From contig CAZZDA010000023.1 of assembly GCA_964652585.1 (NCBI GenBank), positions 1 through 14,818 on the forward strand: a stretch of DNA of 14,818 nt, in the 5' to 3' direction. Position numbers and translations under genes: made by a program. The DNA comes from CAZZDA01 sp964652585 (GTDB lineage Bacteria; Patescibacteriota; Patescibacteriia; UBA1544). Below are positions 1-7,050 of the stretch, piece by piece. The first letter of the stretch is position 1. Each line of letters opens with the position of its first letter. The notes under the pieces are model-generated. The model was not told where the DNA came from. It was given only the letters and a program-made list of their open reading frames with translations, and ran no database searches.

Positions 1-54
1 GAGTAAGACACACCTTAGTATACCCTATGTCGCATTTGTTTTGAGAATAGAACG

Positions 55-84
55 GCCACCACACCAATGCATTGGTGTGGTGGC
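55..84. repeat. perfect 30-bp palindrome
   Basis: The arm GCCACCACACCAAT is followed by GC and then its exact reverse complement, so the whole 30 bp reads the same on both strands. It lies 58 bp beyond the stop of nrnA and would form a strong hairpin in RNA from either strand. No T-run follows on either side, so it does not look like a standard intrinsic terminator. It could stabilise the 3' end of the infB-rbfA-nrnA transcript, be a REP-like mobile palindrome, or be a protein-binding dyad. The structure is certain and the role unknown. Confidence 0.85.
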
Positions 85-123
85 AAGCCTCCCATCAACC
101 ACGTATTGGTGTGGTGGCAAGCC
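71..123. repeat. 19-bp direct repeat sharing the palindrome arm
   Basis: ATTGGTGTGGTGGCAAGCC occurs at 71-89 and again at 105-123, with 15 bp between the copies. The first copy contains the right arm of the adjacent palindrome, so the 14-mer core is present three times in 70 bp (once inverted). The rest of 1-141 holds no gene I can support. A TATACT hexamer reads on the minus strand near position 22 and might be the -10 of a gene beyond the left edge, but no good -35 accompanies it. Confidence 0.8.
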
Positions 124-141
124 GCACTTGGAAGCAATTTC

Positions 142-1134
142 TCACACAATATTCCACTGTCCTTGCACCTCCTGCAACCGCCCGGAAAGCGCGAAGCCTG
201 CAGCTTTTTTGTGCCCTCCTCCGCCAAAATAGCGCGCAAGTATTGATACGTCAAAATCTCTTGTTGTGCGAAAACTTCCTCTGATCACGCCATCTCCATC
301 ATCACGTATAACAAGAATTGCTTGTACATCTCCTAATATATTAAGGAAATTTGCGATACCCTCTACCGCTTCGCTATCTACGCCGCAATCTTCCAAATCT
401 TTTTGCATTACAATCGTCACCGCAATACCAGATAATGGATCATGAGTGAGTCTTGCCAAAACCAATCCCCATAACTTCAACGCACCCATTGGCTTATTAT
501 GAAAAGTTGATTGTAAAATACGCTGAATACGAGCTCCGCTATTAAGCAGCTCGGAAGCAATAGAAAAAGCAGTTATATTTGTTGCCGCATTAGTAAAGCT
601 TCCGGTGTCAGTGACCAGCCCGGTAAGAAGTGCCGTTGCCATATGAGCGTCAATCGTAACATCCGCAGCCTTAAAAAAAGAATGTAAAATTGCTGTGGTA
701 GAAGGCGCATCCTCCATTACAATATTAATATCTCCAAAATGAGCATTAGAAAAATGATGATCAATATTGATCAGCGTACTCCCTTCTGTACGTTCTTGTA
801 TTTTTCTTTCAACACCGGTATGCGCAAGTGTATTAAAATCAAATCCGACAATCACATCATACTTTTCCATCAATAAACTCGTGGTGTCAGTGATCAGCCG
901 GTCTCTCAAAGGAAGAAAATCAAGCGAACAATTCGGCTCATCAACACAAAAGAGGGTGTAGGGCATGTGTATATGCTCAAGATAGCACGCGAAAGCGGTT
1001 GCCGCTCCAAGAGTATCGCCGTCAGGTTTTTGGTGTGAGAGAATCAGTACATTATGAGCACGCTCTACAACAACTGCCATCTGTTTATAAACCGCTCCAT
1101 GTACTTCCACTTTTTCTTTTTGCTGCTCATTCAT
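142..1134 (-). CDS. nrnA: DHH/DHHA1 phosphoesterase, NrnA-type oligoribonuclease / pAp phosphatase
   Basis: A 330-residue protein with the full DHH-superfamily signature: H34-x-x-P-D-G-D40 in the first metal-binding motif, D99, the DHH triad at 125-127, D176 in VTDTG, and the DHHA1 substrate-binding GGGGH at 304-308. NrnA-family enzymes degrade very short RNAs (nanoRNAs) to mononucleotides and dephosphorylate pAp in the cytoplasm. The length is typical for NrnA rather than for the longer RecJ. The start lies 3 bp after the rbfA stop, and the infB-rbfA-nrnA order is known from other bacteria, which supports the call and co-transcription. No clear ribosome-binding site is visible, so translation may be coupled to rbfA. 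A c-di-AMP-type phosphodiesterase is the main alternative within the same family. Confidence 0.9.
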   Translation of the reverse strand: MNEQQKEKVEVHGAVYKQMAVVVERAHNVLILSHQKPDGDTLGAATAFACYLEHIHMPYTLFCVDEPNCSLDFLPLRDRLITDTTSLLMEKYDVIVGFDFNTLAHTGVERKIQERTEGSTLINIDHHFSNAHFGDINIVMEDAPSTTAILHSFFKAADVTIDAHMATALLTGLVTDTGSFTNAATNITAFSIASELLNSGARIQRILQSTFHNKPMGALKLWGLVLARLTHDPLSGIAVTIVMQKDLEDCGVDSEAVEGIANFLNILGDVQAILVIRDDGDGVIRGSFRTTRDFDVSILARYFGGGGHKKAAGFALSGRLQEVQGQWNIV

Positions 1135-1137
1135 ACG

Positions 1138-1473
1138 CTATTCTTTTACCTGATCAAGCAGCGCTTCAATTTCTTCTACTTTTTGCGCTTCCTTGTCCAA
1201 AGTAAAATGCAAACGCGGGATAAATTTGAGTGATACCTCTTGCACAACATAACTTTGTATATCCCTTTTTGATTTGCGCAGTAATGCCTGTACTTCCGTT
1301 GTGTACTCACGCGGAAACACGGTAAAAAAAACACGGGCATTCCGCAGATCGGGAGATGTCCGAACGCGCGATACGGTAAGAAACACACCTTTCGGAAAAG
1401 CTATAGTTCTTACAAGGCCACGTGAGAGCACTTGCTGCAACATATGATCAACTTTTCGCATCCGATCGCTCAT
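1138..1473 (-). CDS. rbfA: ribosome-binding factor A
   Basis: A 111-residue protein matching RbfA along its length: an N-terminal R-x-x-K-V helix, the strand VFLTVSRVRTSPDLRNARVF with the family's V-x-x-S-P-D-L-x-x-A core (about residues 30-49), and the C-terminal P-x-L-x-F-x-x-D segment (about 85-94). RbfA is a KH-fold protein that binds the 30S subunit and assists late maturation of the 16S rRNA 5' end. The AxG kink usual in the KH fold is not obvious: the segment reads K-S-K-R-D. The gene sits between infB (64-bp gap) and nrnA (3-bp gap). Its ATG lies inside a heptamer-repeat unit (GCTATGA), and no Shine-Dalgarno sequence precedes it. Confidence 0.9.
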   Translation of the reverse strand: MSDRMRKVDHMLQQVLSRGLVRTIAFPKGVFLTVSRVRTSPDLRNARVFFTVFPREYTTEVQALLRKSKRDIQSYVVQEVSLKFIPRLHFTLDKEAQKVEEIEALLDQVKE

Positions 1474-1550
1474 AGCTTATAACTCGCAGTTCATAGCCCG
1501 TAACGCAGAATAGTTGTTTTCCGTTCCAAGTTACGCATTATGAGTTTTGG
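1470..1550. repeat. degenerate heptamer array between infB and rbfA
   Basis: Read on the minus strand, 1504 to 1470 divides into period-7 units GTTACGG, GCTATGA, ACTGCGA, GTTATAA, GCTATGA. Read on the plus strand, 1530-1550 divides into GTTACGC, ATTATGA, GTTTTGG. The two half-arrays point away from each other around a 25-bp spacer, so CGTAAC (1499-1504) can pair with GTTACG (1530-1535). The left half includes the rbfA start codon and the right half includes the infB stop and last codons. Similar tracts occur at 5749-5775, 7051-7108 and 14769-14796. Confidence 0.6.
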
Positions 1551-3559
1551 GTAAATTCTAGCGTACGTTCTTGTGTTTTTTCAGTATATATTTCCAATAT
1601 ATCGCCCTCCTTGATCGTTACTTTCCCTTCAAGAGCGATACCGTATTCAGATCCTTGTGCAGCTTCTTTTACCACTTGCTTCCCTGTGCGAATTTGTGTT
1701 ATATGAACCGATCCAATATCTTTTCCGTCCCGCATAATAGTTGCAAATGTTTTGGGAAGCGCTTTTCCCTCTTCAATGCGACATCCCACAACTTGTTCCT
1801 TCCCCTTTTCATAGAAATGCGCCAGTACACGAGCTTTACTGATCACCGTGCGTTCTGTTGCAGGAGCAAGTAAGCGCTCCAGTGCTTCTGTAAGTTTTTT
1901 CGTCAGCTCATAAATAACGCTATAATATTCAATAGTTACTCCAAGATCTTGCGCGCGCGCGGTTATGTCTGACGCGGCTGTCACGTGAAATCCTATGATG
2001 AGCGCATCTTCTCCAGCGGCATGAGCTTGCGTTAGATCATTTTCCGTAATATTGCCAAGCCCTTTGGTAAGTATTTTAATACCAACTTCCGAGTGTTCCA
2101 TTTTTTCCACTTGAGCAATAATAGCTTCAAGAGACCCTAAAACGTCCGCTTTCACGACGATCGGCAGCAATTTCTTTTGTTCGTCATCTTCTTCTTGCGC
2201 CGCTTGCGGTGAAACGGTAAGTGCTTGCGCTGCTTCAGCGCTGGAGCTCCGCACTTTACCTACTTTTGTTAAAGATTTTTTTGACGCTTCAATAATATCA
2301 CCAACGGTTGCCGCCTGCTTGAATCCGAGCACCTGAACAGGGGTAGAAGGTCCGGCAGTAATTACAGCCACACCTCTATCTGTCCGCAAAACCCGCACCT
2401 TACCCAAAGTAGCACCATCAGCATTAAGATAATCTCCTTGTTGAAGCGTGCCCGCTTGCACGAGCAATGTCGCAACAGGACCCTCGCCTTTATCAACATG
2501 CGCTTCAATAACTGTTGCAATGGCCTGTCTTTCCGAATTCGCTTGAATATTCTCCCGTTCAACTTCAGTAATAAACAAAATCATTTCAAGCAACTTATCG
2601 ATCCCTTCTCCCTTCAATGCCGATAGAGGTATCATGGGTATTTTACCGCCCCAATCTTCGGCCAATATATCAAATTGTGCGAGTTCGGTTTTTGTCTTTT
2701 CAATATGAGCTCCGGTTTTGTCAATTTTATTTATTGCCACAACAAACGGAACGCCGGCCTGACGAATAATCCTTATTGCTTCCTCAGTTTGCGGTTTGAC
2801 GCCGTCATCCGCCGCAACAACCAATACGGCAATATCCGCGATACGCGCGCCGCGTGAACGCATTGAGGTAAATGCTTCATGTCCCGGCGTATCAATAAAG
2901 GTTATTTTTTGTTCATTCTTTGTTACTTGATACGCGCCAATATGCTGCGTAATTCCACCAGCCTCTCCCGCAACAACGTCAGATTCACGAATGGTATCCA
3001 GTAATTTTGTTTTACCATGATCAACATGCCCCATAATAACTACAACCGGCGGACGGTTTTGCGTTGTTTTCTCATCACTTCCTTTCAGTAACGTTGAAAG
3101 CTTTTCTTGCGTAGTTACTTCCTCTTCACGACTGTCCGTACGCTTATCAGCTATCACTTCCACCCCAAATTCCGCCGCAATGATAGAGGCGGTGTCAAAA
3201 TCAATACGTTCATTGAGTGATGCCAAGATCCCATTCTTCATAAGCTCTCCCATAACACGGGTTAGTGGCACTTGTATATTTTCTGCAAATGCCTTCACGG
3301 TAATAATTGCAGGTAGGGTGACAGGAGACGTCCTTGATTTTTTTTCTTCTTTTCTCAGCTTTTCCTCCTCTTCACGTTTGGCGCGTACATGATCATCCCA
3401 TACACGCTTGTATTCCGTCCAATTTGCAATGATTTTTTTTGCAACCTTTGCATCAACTTTGATCGCTCTCAAACCAATATCAAAACCAATGAGCGGAAAT
3501 AATTCCCTCAATTCATGGGTTGAGATATGTAATCGTCGTGCAAGTTCTGAAAAATTCAT
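1538..3559 (-). CDS. infB: translation initiation factor IF-2
   Basis: The 673-residue GTPase brings fMet-tRNA to the 30S subunit and promotes subunit joining. Two IF2_N-like helical modules (about 1-50 and 84-135) flank a highly charged KREEEEKLRKEEKK linker. The G domain has G1 GHVDHGKT (177-184), the GGITQHIGAY switch (201-210), G3 DTPGH (223-227), G4 NKID (277-280) and G5 SAL (313-315). Domain III begins at LLPIVVKADVLGSLEAI, and the C-terminal fMet-tRNA-binding domain runs from about 570 to the end. I chose the ATG at 3559 because family homology begins there; a start 63 bp upstream would add residues unlike IF-2 and translate through the promoter. It heads the infB-rbfA-nrnA operon. The final codons and stop lie in a heptamer-repeat tract. 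Confidence 0.96.
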   Translation of the reverse strand: MNFSELARRLHISTHELRELFPLIGFDIGLRAIKVDAKVAKKIIANWTEYKRVWDDHVRAKREEEEKLRKEEKKSRTSPVTLPAIITVKAFAENIQVPLTRVMGELMKNGILASLNERIDFDTASIIAAEFGVEVIADKRTDSREEEVTTQEKLSTLLKGSDEKTTQNRPPVVVIMGHVDHGKTKLLDTIRESDVVAGEAGGITQHIGAYQVTKNEQKITFIDTPGHEAFTSMRSRGARIADIAVLVVAADDGVKPQTEEAIRIIRQAGVPFVVAINKIDKTGAHIEKTKTELAQFDILAEDWGGKIPMIPLSALKGEGIDKLLEMILFITEVERENIQANSERQAIATVIEAHVDKGEGPVATLLVQAGTLQQGDYLNADGATLGKVRVLRTDRGVAVITAGPSTPVQVLGFKQAATVGDIIEASKKSLTKVGKVRSSSAEAAQALTVSPQAAQEEDDEQKKLLPIVVKADVLGSLEAIIAQVEKMEHSEVGIKILTKGLGNITENDLTQAHAAGEDALIIGFHVTAASDITARAQDLGVTIEYYSVIYELTKKLTEALERLLAPATERTVISKARVLAHFYEKGKEQVVGCRIEEGKALPKTFATIMRDGKDIGSVHITQIRTGKQVVKEAAQGSEYGIALEGKVTIKEGDILEIYTEKTQERTLEFTQNS

Positions 3560-3580
3560 AAGATATCTTACAGATATGTT

Positions 3581-3622
3581 TGTATACCAAACTACCTTAG
3601 CGTAATTTTTGACACCTGTCAA
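3581..3622 (-). promoter_or_regulatory. infB promoter region (two candidate -10 boxes)
   Basis: On the minus strand a consensus -35 TTGACA (3617-3622) stands 17 bp before TAAGGT (3594-3599). Further downstream, TGGTATACA (3589-3581) is an extended -10 of the TG-n-TATAMT type without a matching -35. Either would give a short 5' leader, about 15-30 nt, before the ATG at 3559. The same TTG-x-CA / 17 bp / TAAGGT arrangement recurs upstream of tRNA-Cys, which favours the first reading. No Shine-Dalgarno sequence is visible in the leader. Confidence 0.55.
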
Positions 3623-3637
3623 TCAACATGGTATAAC
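3609..3637 (+). promoter_or_regulatory. truB promoter, -35 TTGACA / 17 bp / -10 TATAAC
   Basis: A perfect -35 hexamer (3609-3614) and a 5/6 -10 hexamer (3632-3637) have optimal 17-bp spacing, and TG-G before the -10 makes it an extended -10. Predicted initiation near 3644 leaves only about 10-25 nt before the ATG codons of the leader peptide and truB. The -35 forms the left arm of TTGACA-CC-TGTCAA, whose right arm is the minus-strand -35 of infB. Confidence 0.8.
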
Positions 3638-3647
3638 TGTAGAAAAT

Positions 3648-3674
3648 TCCAAATGACAAAATCCAAATGACAAA
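3648..3674 (+). repeat. 13-bp tandem repeat spanning the truB start
   Basis: TCCAAATGACAAA occurs at 3648-3660 and 3662-3674 with a period of 14 bp. Each copy carries an ATG. The upstream ATG (3653) opens a five-codon frame, M-T-K-S-K, whose TGA (3668-3670) overlaps the truB ATG (3667-3669). Both the duplication and the overlap are directly visible. Whether the mini-frame is translated is unknown. Confidence 0.7.
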
Positions 3675-4386
3675 TTCACCTCCATCACAATCAGTATCAG
3701 GGTTTTTACTCATTGATAAGTCAAGAGGAATAACCTCACATGACGTTATTGACGAGCTGCGCCGTATTACTGGCATACGTAAAATTGGGCACGCGGGAAC
3801 GCTCGATCCTTTTGCGCAAGGGTTGCTCATTTGCGCTGTAGAGCGAGAAGCGACAAAACACTTGGCAGAATTTGTAGGGCTCGAAAAAAGTTATACCACG
3901 CACGTTTATCTGGGCGCCACATCTGACACCTATGATAGAGATGGAAAGATCGTAGAAAAAGATATCACCGCCATACCAACAGAACATGACATACAATACG
4001 TATTGCGCTCAGTAGAGGGAAGCAGCGAACAAATCCCCCCCATGTATTCCGCAAAAAAAGTTGCAGGGAAAAAACTGTATGAACTTGCACGCAAGGGTAT
4101 AGAAATAGAAAGAAAACCTCAGCATATCACGGTCAATGACGTTGTATGCACTTCCTACCACTATCCTCATCTTGTCTTTTCCTGTACAGTTTCATCAGGA
4201 ACCTATATACGCACCCTCGTTCATGATATAGGACAAAAACTCACCTGCGGTGCATATACAAAAGCGCTTGAGAGAACATCTATTGGCAGTTTTACTCTTG
4301 ACGAGAGCATCATATTGGAGATGCTTACCGCAAAAAACTGGGTGACTCACTTGAGAACATATAAAGAAATAGAGAGAAAATTATGA
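3667..4386 (+). CDS. truB: tRNA pseudouridine(55) synthase
   Basis: This 239-residue enzyme isomerises U55 in the T-loop of tRNAs. It carries the TruB catalytic motif GHAGTLDPFAQG with nucleophile D47, the K-S-Y76 motif, PPMYSAKK (125-131) with Y127, and the GTYIRTLVHDIG segment (178-189) with R182 and D187. It is shorter than the roughly 314-residue E. coli enzyme and ends after the catalytic domain, consistent with loss of the PUA-like tail. In many bacteria truB lies beside rbfA in the infB cluster; here it is on the opposite strand, divergent from infB. The ATG at 3667 is the only nearby start that preserves the conserved GFLLIDKSRG segment without adding the upstream mini-frame. Its stop overlaps the next gene by 4 bp. 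Confidence 0.95.
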   Translation: MTNSPPSQSVSGFLLIDKSRGITSHDVIDELRRITGIRKIGHAGTLDPFAQGLLICAVEREATKHLAEFVGLEKSYTTHVYLGATSDTYDRDGKIVEKDITAIPTEHDIQYVLRSVEGSSEQIPPMYSAKKVAGKKLYELARKGIEIERKPQHITVNDVVCTSYHYPHLVFSCTVSSGTYIRTLVHDIGQKLTCGAYTKALERTSIGSFTLDESIILEMLTAKNWVTHLRTYKEIERKL

Positions 4387-5681
4387 GAGTTGATATTGTT
4401 CACCCGGGAGCACGCGAGCTCACCTACGAAATCCGTGAAATAGTGGAGGTTGCCGCAAAGTTGCAGCAGTGTGGCATTGATATTATTTGGGAAAATATTG
4501 GCGATCCTGTTGCAAAAGGAGAAAAAATACCGAAGTGGATAAAAGATATCGTATCCCAAGAAGTGCGTAGTGATAAGAGCTTCGGTTATTCGCCGACAAA
4601 AGGATTGCTCTCCGTGCGCGCGTTTATTGCACGTCAACGAAAAGACGAATGCGGCATCATTCTTGATCCGGAGAATATTTTGTTTTTTAACGGACTTGGA
4701 GATGCCATATCAAATATCTATACCTACTTAAACCGTCATGCACGGGTCATTGGTCCCAATCCGGCATACCCCACGCACTCGTCAGCCGAAGGCGCGCACG
4801 CGGGCGCGCACAATCTGACCTATCGACTTGATCCCGCCCATAACTGGCTTCCCGACCTTGAAGACTTGCGTAATAAGATACGGTACAATCCCGCAGTTTC
4901 CGGCATACTCATCATCAATCCTGATAATCCTACAGGCCTCGTCTATCCAAAAGAAATATTACAAGATATGGTCAGCCTCGCACGTGAGTACGATCTCTTT
5001 CTCATATCTGATGAAATTTACGCGCATCTTGCATATAACCACGAAGCTATGATACCGCTCTATACGCTCATTGATGATGTGCCGGCAATTGTGATGCGCG
5101 GACTTTCAAAAGAAGTGCCTTGGCCCGGGGCACGATGCGGATGGATAGAATTCTACAATAAGGATAAAGACGCGGCTTTCGCGCGCTATGCCAAAACACT
5201 CGTGGACGCCAAAATGCTTGAGGTGTGTTCCACCACCCTCCCGCAAAGAGTGCTTCCACACATTCTTGGAAGTAAGCGCTATAAATCTCATGTGCGGGAA
5301 AAAGCGGCAAGCTATGAACATAAGGCACGCATCGCTTATGAGGCTTTCCATGATATTCCCGGCATTCTCGCACCCGAACCCAAGGGCACGTTCTATTTTT
5401 CAATTGTTTTTAAAGAAGGTGTACTCACTGATACACAGACACTTTCCATTGAAAATGAAAAGGCGCAAGCAACCATAGAAGAGCTCATACCATCTCTCCC
5501 GCCCGACAAACGTTTCGTCTATTACCTTATGGCTGCAACCGGCGTATGTGTCGTACCGCTCTCCGGCTTCAATTCTGACTTACAAGGCTTTCGCATGACG
5601 CTTTTAGAACCTGATGAAGAGATTTTTAAAAAAACCGTGCAGACCATTGCCACGTACGTACAGAGGTACGTACGCTCGTAA
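4383..5681 (+). CDS. PLP-dependent class I/II aminotransferase
   Basis: A 432-residue fold-type I enzyme transferring amino groups between amino and 2-oxo acids in the cytosol. Visible features: GYSPTKGLLSVRAFIA (68-83), typical of the family N-terminal lobe; NPDNPTG (179-185) with cofactor-contacting N182; SDEIYAHL (209-216) with D210 and Y213; the Schiff-base lysine K243 in GLSKEVPWPGARCGW, with R251 as phosphate contact; and a C-terminal GFRMTLLE with the substrate-carboxylate arginine. It resembles the AspC/AlaA-type group, but I cannot assign a substrate. It overlaps truB by the ATGA sequence, so it is probably co-transcribed and translationally coupled, although the functions are not obviously related. 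Its last codons form a strong hairpin. Confidence 0.88.
   Translation: MRVDIVHPGARELTYEIREIVEVAAKLQQCGIDIIWENIGDPVAKGEKIPKWIKDIVSQEVRSDKSFGYSPTKGLLSVRAFIARQRKDECGIILDPENILFFNGLGDAISNIYTYLNRHARVIGPNPAYPTHSSAEGAHAGAHNLTYRLDPAHNWLPDLEDLRNKIRYNPAVSGILIINPDNPTGLVYPKEILQDMVSLAREYDLFLISDEIYAHLAYNHEAMIPLYTLIDDVPAIVMRGLSKEVPWPGARCGWIEFYNKDKDAAFARYAKTLVDAKMLEVCSTTLPQRVLPHILGSKRYKSHVREKAASYEHKARIAYEAFHDIPGILAPEPKGTFYFSIVFKEGVLTDTQTLSIENEKAQATIEELIPSLPPDKRFVYYLMAATGVCVVPLSGFNSDLQGFRMTLLEPDEEIFKKTVQTIATYVQRYVRS
5653..5674 (+). repeat. hairpin in the 3' end of the aminotransferase gene
   Basis: CGTACGTAC (5653-5661) and GTACGTACG (5666-5674) form a perfect 9-bp stem with an AGAG loop, ending 4 bp before the stop codon. 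No T-run follows, so it is not a canonical intrinsic terminator. It lies just upstream of the rpsT promoter and may mark the end of the truB-aminotransferase transcript. Confidence 0.6.
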
Positions 5682-5686
5682 GAGCA

Positions 5687-5715
5687 TTGACCTTTACCAT
5701 ACTTTATGTTATGCT
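5687..5715 (+). promoter_or_regulatory. rpsT promoter, -35 TTGACC / 17 bp / -10 TATGCT
   Basis: TTGACC (5/6 match) at 5687-5692 and TATGCT at 5710-5715 are separated by 17 bp, with TG-T upstream of the -10 (extended -10). This predicts initiation near 5722 and a leader of about 59 nt containing a heptamer-repeat tract. It begins 6 bp after the aminotransferase stop, giving the ribosomal protein gene its own transcript. Confidence 0.65.
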
Positions 5716-5748
5716 CCTCTCGCTCTCATACAGTAACAACATTATACC

Positions 5749-5775
5749 GCTAACCATTAACAATTAACTAGTAAG
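5749..5775. repeat. heptamer tract in the rpsT leader
   Basis: TAA recurs at 5751, 5758, 5765 and 5772, exactly every 7 bp. On the minus strand the units read GTTAATT, GTTAATG, GTTAGCG, which links this tract to the GTTAYGR arrays elsewhere in the window. It lies between the predicted rpsT transcription start and its ATG at 5781. Confidence 0.5.
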
Positions 5776-5780
5776 AGTGT

Positions 5781-6077
5781 ATGCCTCAAAAGCAAGCAGC
5801 AAAGAAGTCGTTGCGGCAAGATATCAAACGCGCCGTACGCAGTAAAAAAATAAAAACCGAACTGAAAGTAACGCTCAAGAAGAGTCGTCAGCTTATTGAT
5901 GCAAAAAAAGATGGAACAAAAGAAAAAGTAGCCACATCTATTAAATTGCTGGACAAGGCCGCGCAGAAAGGTATTATCAAAAAAAGCACCGCTGCACGTA
6001 AAAAATCACGTCTCATGAAACACATGCATAGCGTGGGTGCTACAACAAAGCAGAGCGCAGAAAATAAGAAATCGTAA
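5781..6077 (+). CDS. rpsT: 30S ribosomal protein S20
   Basis: A 98-residue, extremely Lys/Arg-rich, all-helical protein that binds 16S rRNA in the body of the 30S subunit. The family core is clear: KKSLRQDIKRAVRSKKIKT at the N-terminus, and LDKAAQKGIIKKSTAARKKSRL at about residues 57-78, corresponding to the conserved 'LDKAA-KGII-KN-AARKKSRL' block. It is slightly longer than the roughly 87-residue E. coli protein, with an unconserved Q/N/K-rich tail. That tail is the part overlapping the 3' end of holA on the other strand. No GGAGG-type ribosome-binding site precedes the ATG. It has its own promoter and terminator, so it is probably monocistronic. Confidence 0.93.
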   Translation: MPQKQAAKKSLRQDIKRAVRSKKIKTELKVTLKKSRQLIDAKKDGTKEKVATSIKLLDKAAQKGIIKKSTAARKKSRLMKHMHSVGATTKQSAENKKS

Positions 6078-7044
6078 GATACTGATCTCTTGTACCTGAC
6101 TTTAACTCTTTCTCTACCGCCAATAACCGGCGGTAGTTTTTTTTAAGTTCAATCAACGTATATCGTGAGAGGCCTTGCGCCGCTTTTTGGAGAACATAAG
6201 GGTGAAGCTTGAGTATCGTTGCAAGCTCTCGTGGAGATTGTTGTGTATGTTCCGTGCTTTTCAGTAAGAGAAGAATATGAAGCTGCCGCGCGATAATTCC
6301 AAAAAGGGCAAAAGGACTTTCTCCCTGTCGCGCGTGATCCCACAACAACGTCAATGCTTTTTGTGCATCACGTTGCACCAGCGCGTCGCTCAAGGCAAAC
6401 GCCCGCACCTCTTCTTCACCAATACTCAAAGACCACAGCATATCTTCCGTAATAGCTTCCGTCTGCAGTCCTTGCGCGTACGCTGCCAATTTTTCAAGTT
6501 CTTGACTGATCCGCCAGGTATCCTGTTTATACCATAAGAGGAGCTGTTGTTGCGCGGCGGCAGTTAGCGTACATCCCCTGCGACGTATCTCTTCTTGGAG
6601 CCAAAACGCAAGTTCACGACCTTCCAACAAAGGAAATACTTGTTGATGAGATTGTATATACAATAGGTCAGTAAGCGTGCGCGGCTTCGTACGCTGTACA
6701 CCACGAACTTTTTTAAGTGGTACAGCAGCTCTTTCCCAAAAGACCAGTATAGGCGCGCACTCTTGAGGCTGTTCTTTTTGCTGCTGCCCTACATACGCTA
6801 CCATCGCCTGCTGCAGCTGTTCACTGCCGGAAGTTACTACATTTTCCAATATCACCATACGCCGTTTTGCCATAAACGGTGCGGTAGCAACTGCTTGATG
6901 GAATAACTGTTCAGTAAGCTCTCTGCCGTGCAGCACAGTCATGTTCAAACCGGTTGCATCGCGCTCACGTTTAAATTTCTCTTTGATCTCTTTGAGTTTT
7001 TGACGCGAACGATGAGTATCTTTGCCGTGTAAAAAGAAAATCAT
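6040..7044 (-). CDS. holA: DNA polymerase III subunit delta
   Basis: The 334-residue delta subunit is the clamp-loader 'wrench' that opens the sliding clamp during replication. Similarity to the HolA family is diffuse, as usual. The N-terminus reads MIFFLHGKDTHRSRQKL (compare Y-x-L-x-G-x-D in the family), a central QELEKLAAYA segment matches the conserved E-x-x-K-L motif before the lid domain, and the C-terminal collar helices contain GESPFALFGIIARQLHILLLLK and ELKSG. Length and domain order fit the family. It starts 44 bp after the polA stop, so the two DNA polymerase genes probably share a transcript. Its last 38 bp overlap the end of convergent rpsT, and the rpsT terminator lies within its coding sequence. 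Confidence 0.85.
   Translation of the reverse strand: MIFFLHGKDTHRSRQKLKEIKEKFKRERDATGLNMTVLHGRELTEQLFHQAVATAPFMAKRRMVILENVVTSGSEQLQQAMVAYVGQQQKEQPQECAPILVFWERAAVPLKKVRGVQRTKPRTLTDLLYIQSHQQVFPLLEGRELAFWLQEEIRRRGCTLTAAAQQQLLLWYKQDTWRISQELEKLAAYAQGLQTEAITEDMLWSLSIGEEEVRAFALSDALVQRDAQKALTLLWDHARQGESPFALFGIIARQLHILLLLKSTEHTQQSPRELATILKLHPYVLQKAAQGLSRYTLIELKKNYRRLLAVEKELKSGTRDQYLTISYFLRSALL
6114..6144 (+). terminator. rpsT intrinsic terminator, inside holA
   Basis: CTACCGCC (6114-6121), a 7-nt loop and GGCGGTAG (6129-6136) form a perfect 8-bp stem followed by eight T residues (6137-6144). This is a textbook Rho-independent terminator for plus-strand transcripts, 37 bp after the rpsT stop. On the minus strand the same bases encode part of the HolA KKNYRRLLAVE region, and no T-run follows in that direction. 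Confidence 0.9.
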
Positions 7045-7050
7045 ATATTT

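Noticed and set aside
15..254. 79-residue minus-strand reading frame over the palindrome and the end of nrnA
   Set aside because: It is out of frame with nrnA, includes the repeat DNA, and shows no recognisable motif.
3560..3622. Upstream ATG extending IF-2 by 21 residues
   Set aside because: The added residues do not resemble IF-2, and the start would lie in the infB promoter region; family homology begins at the ATG at 3559.
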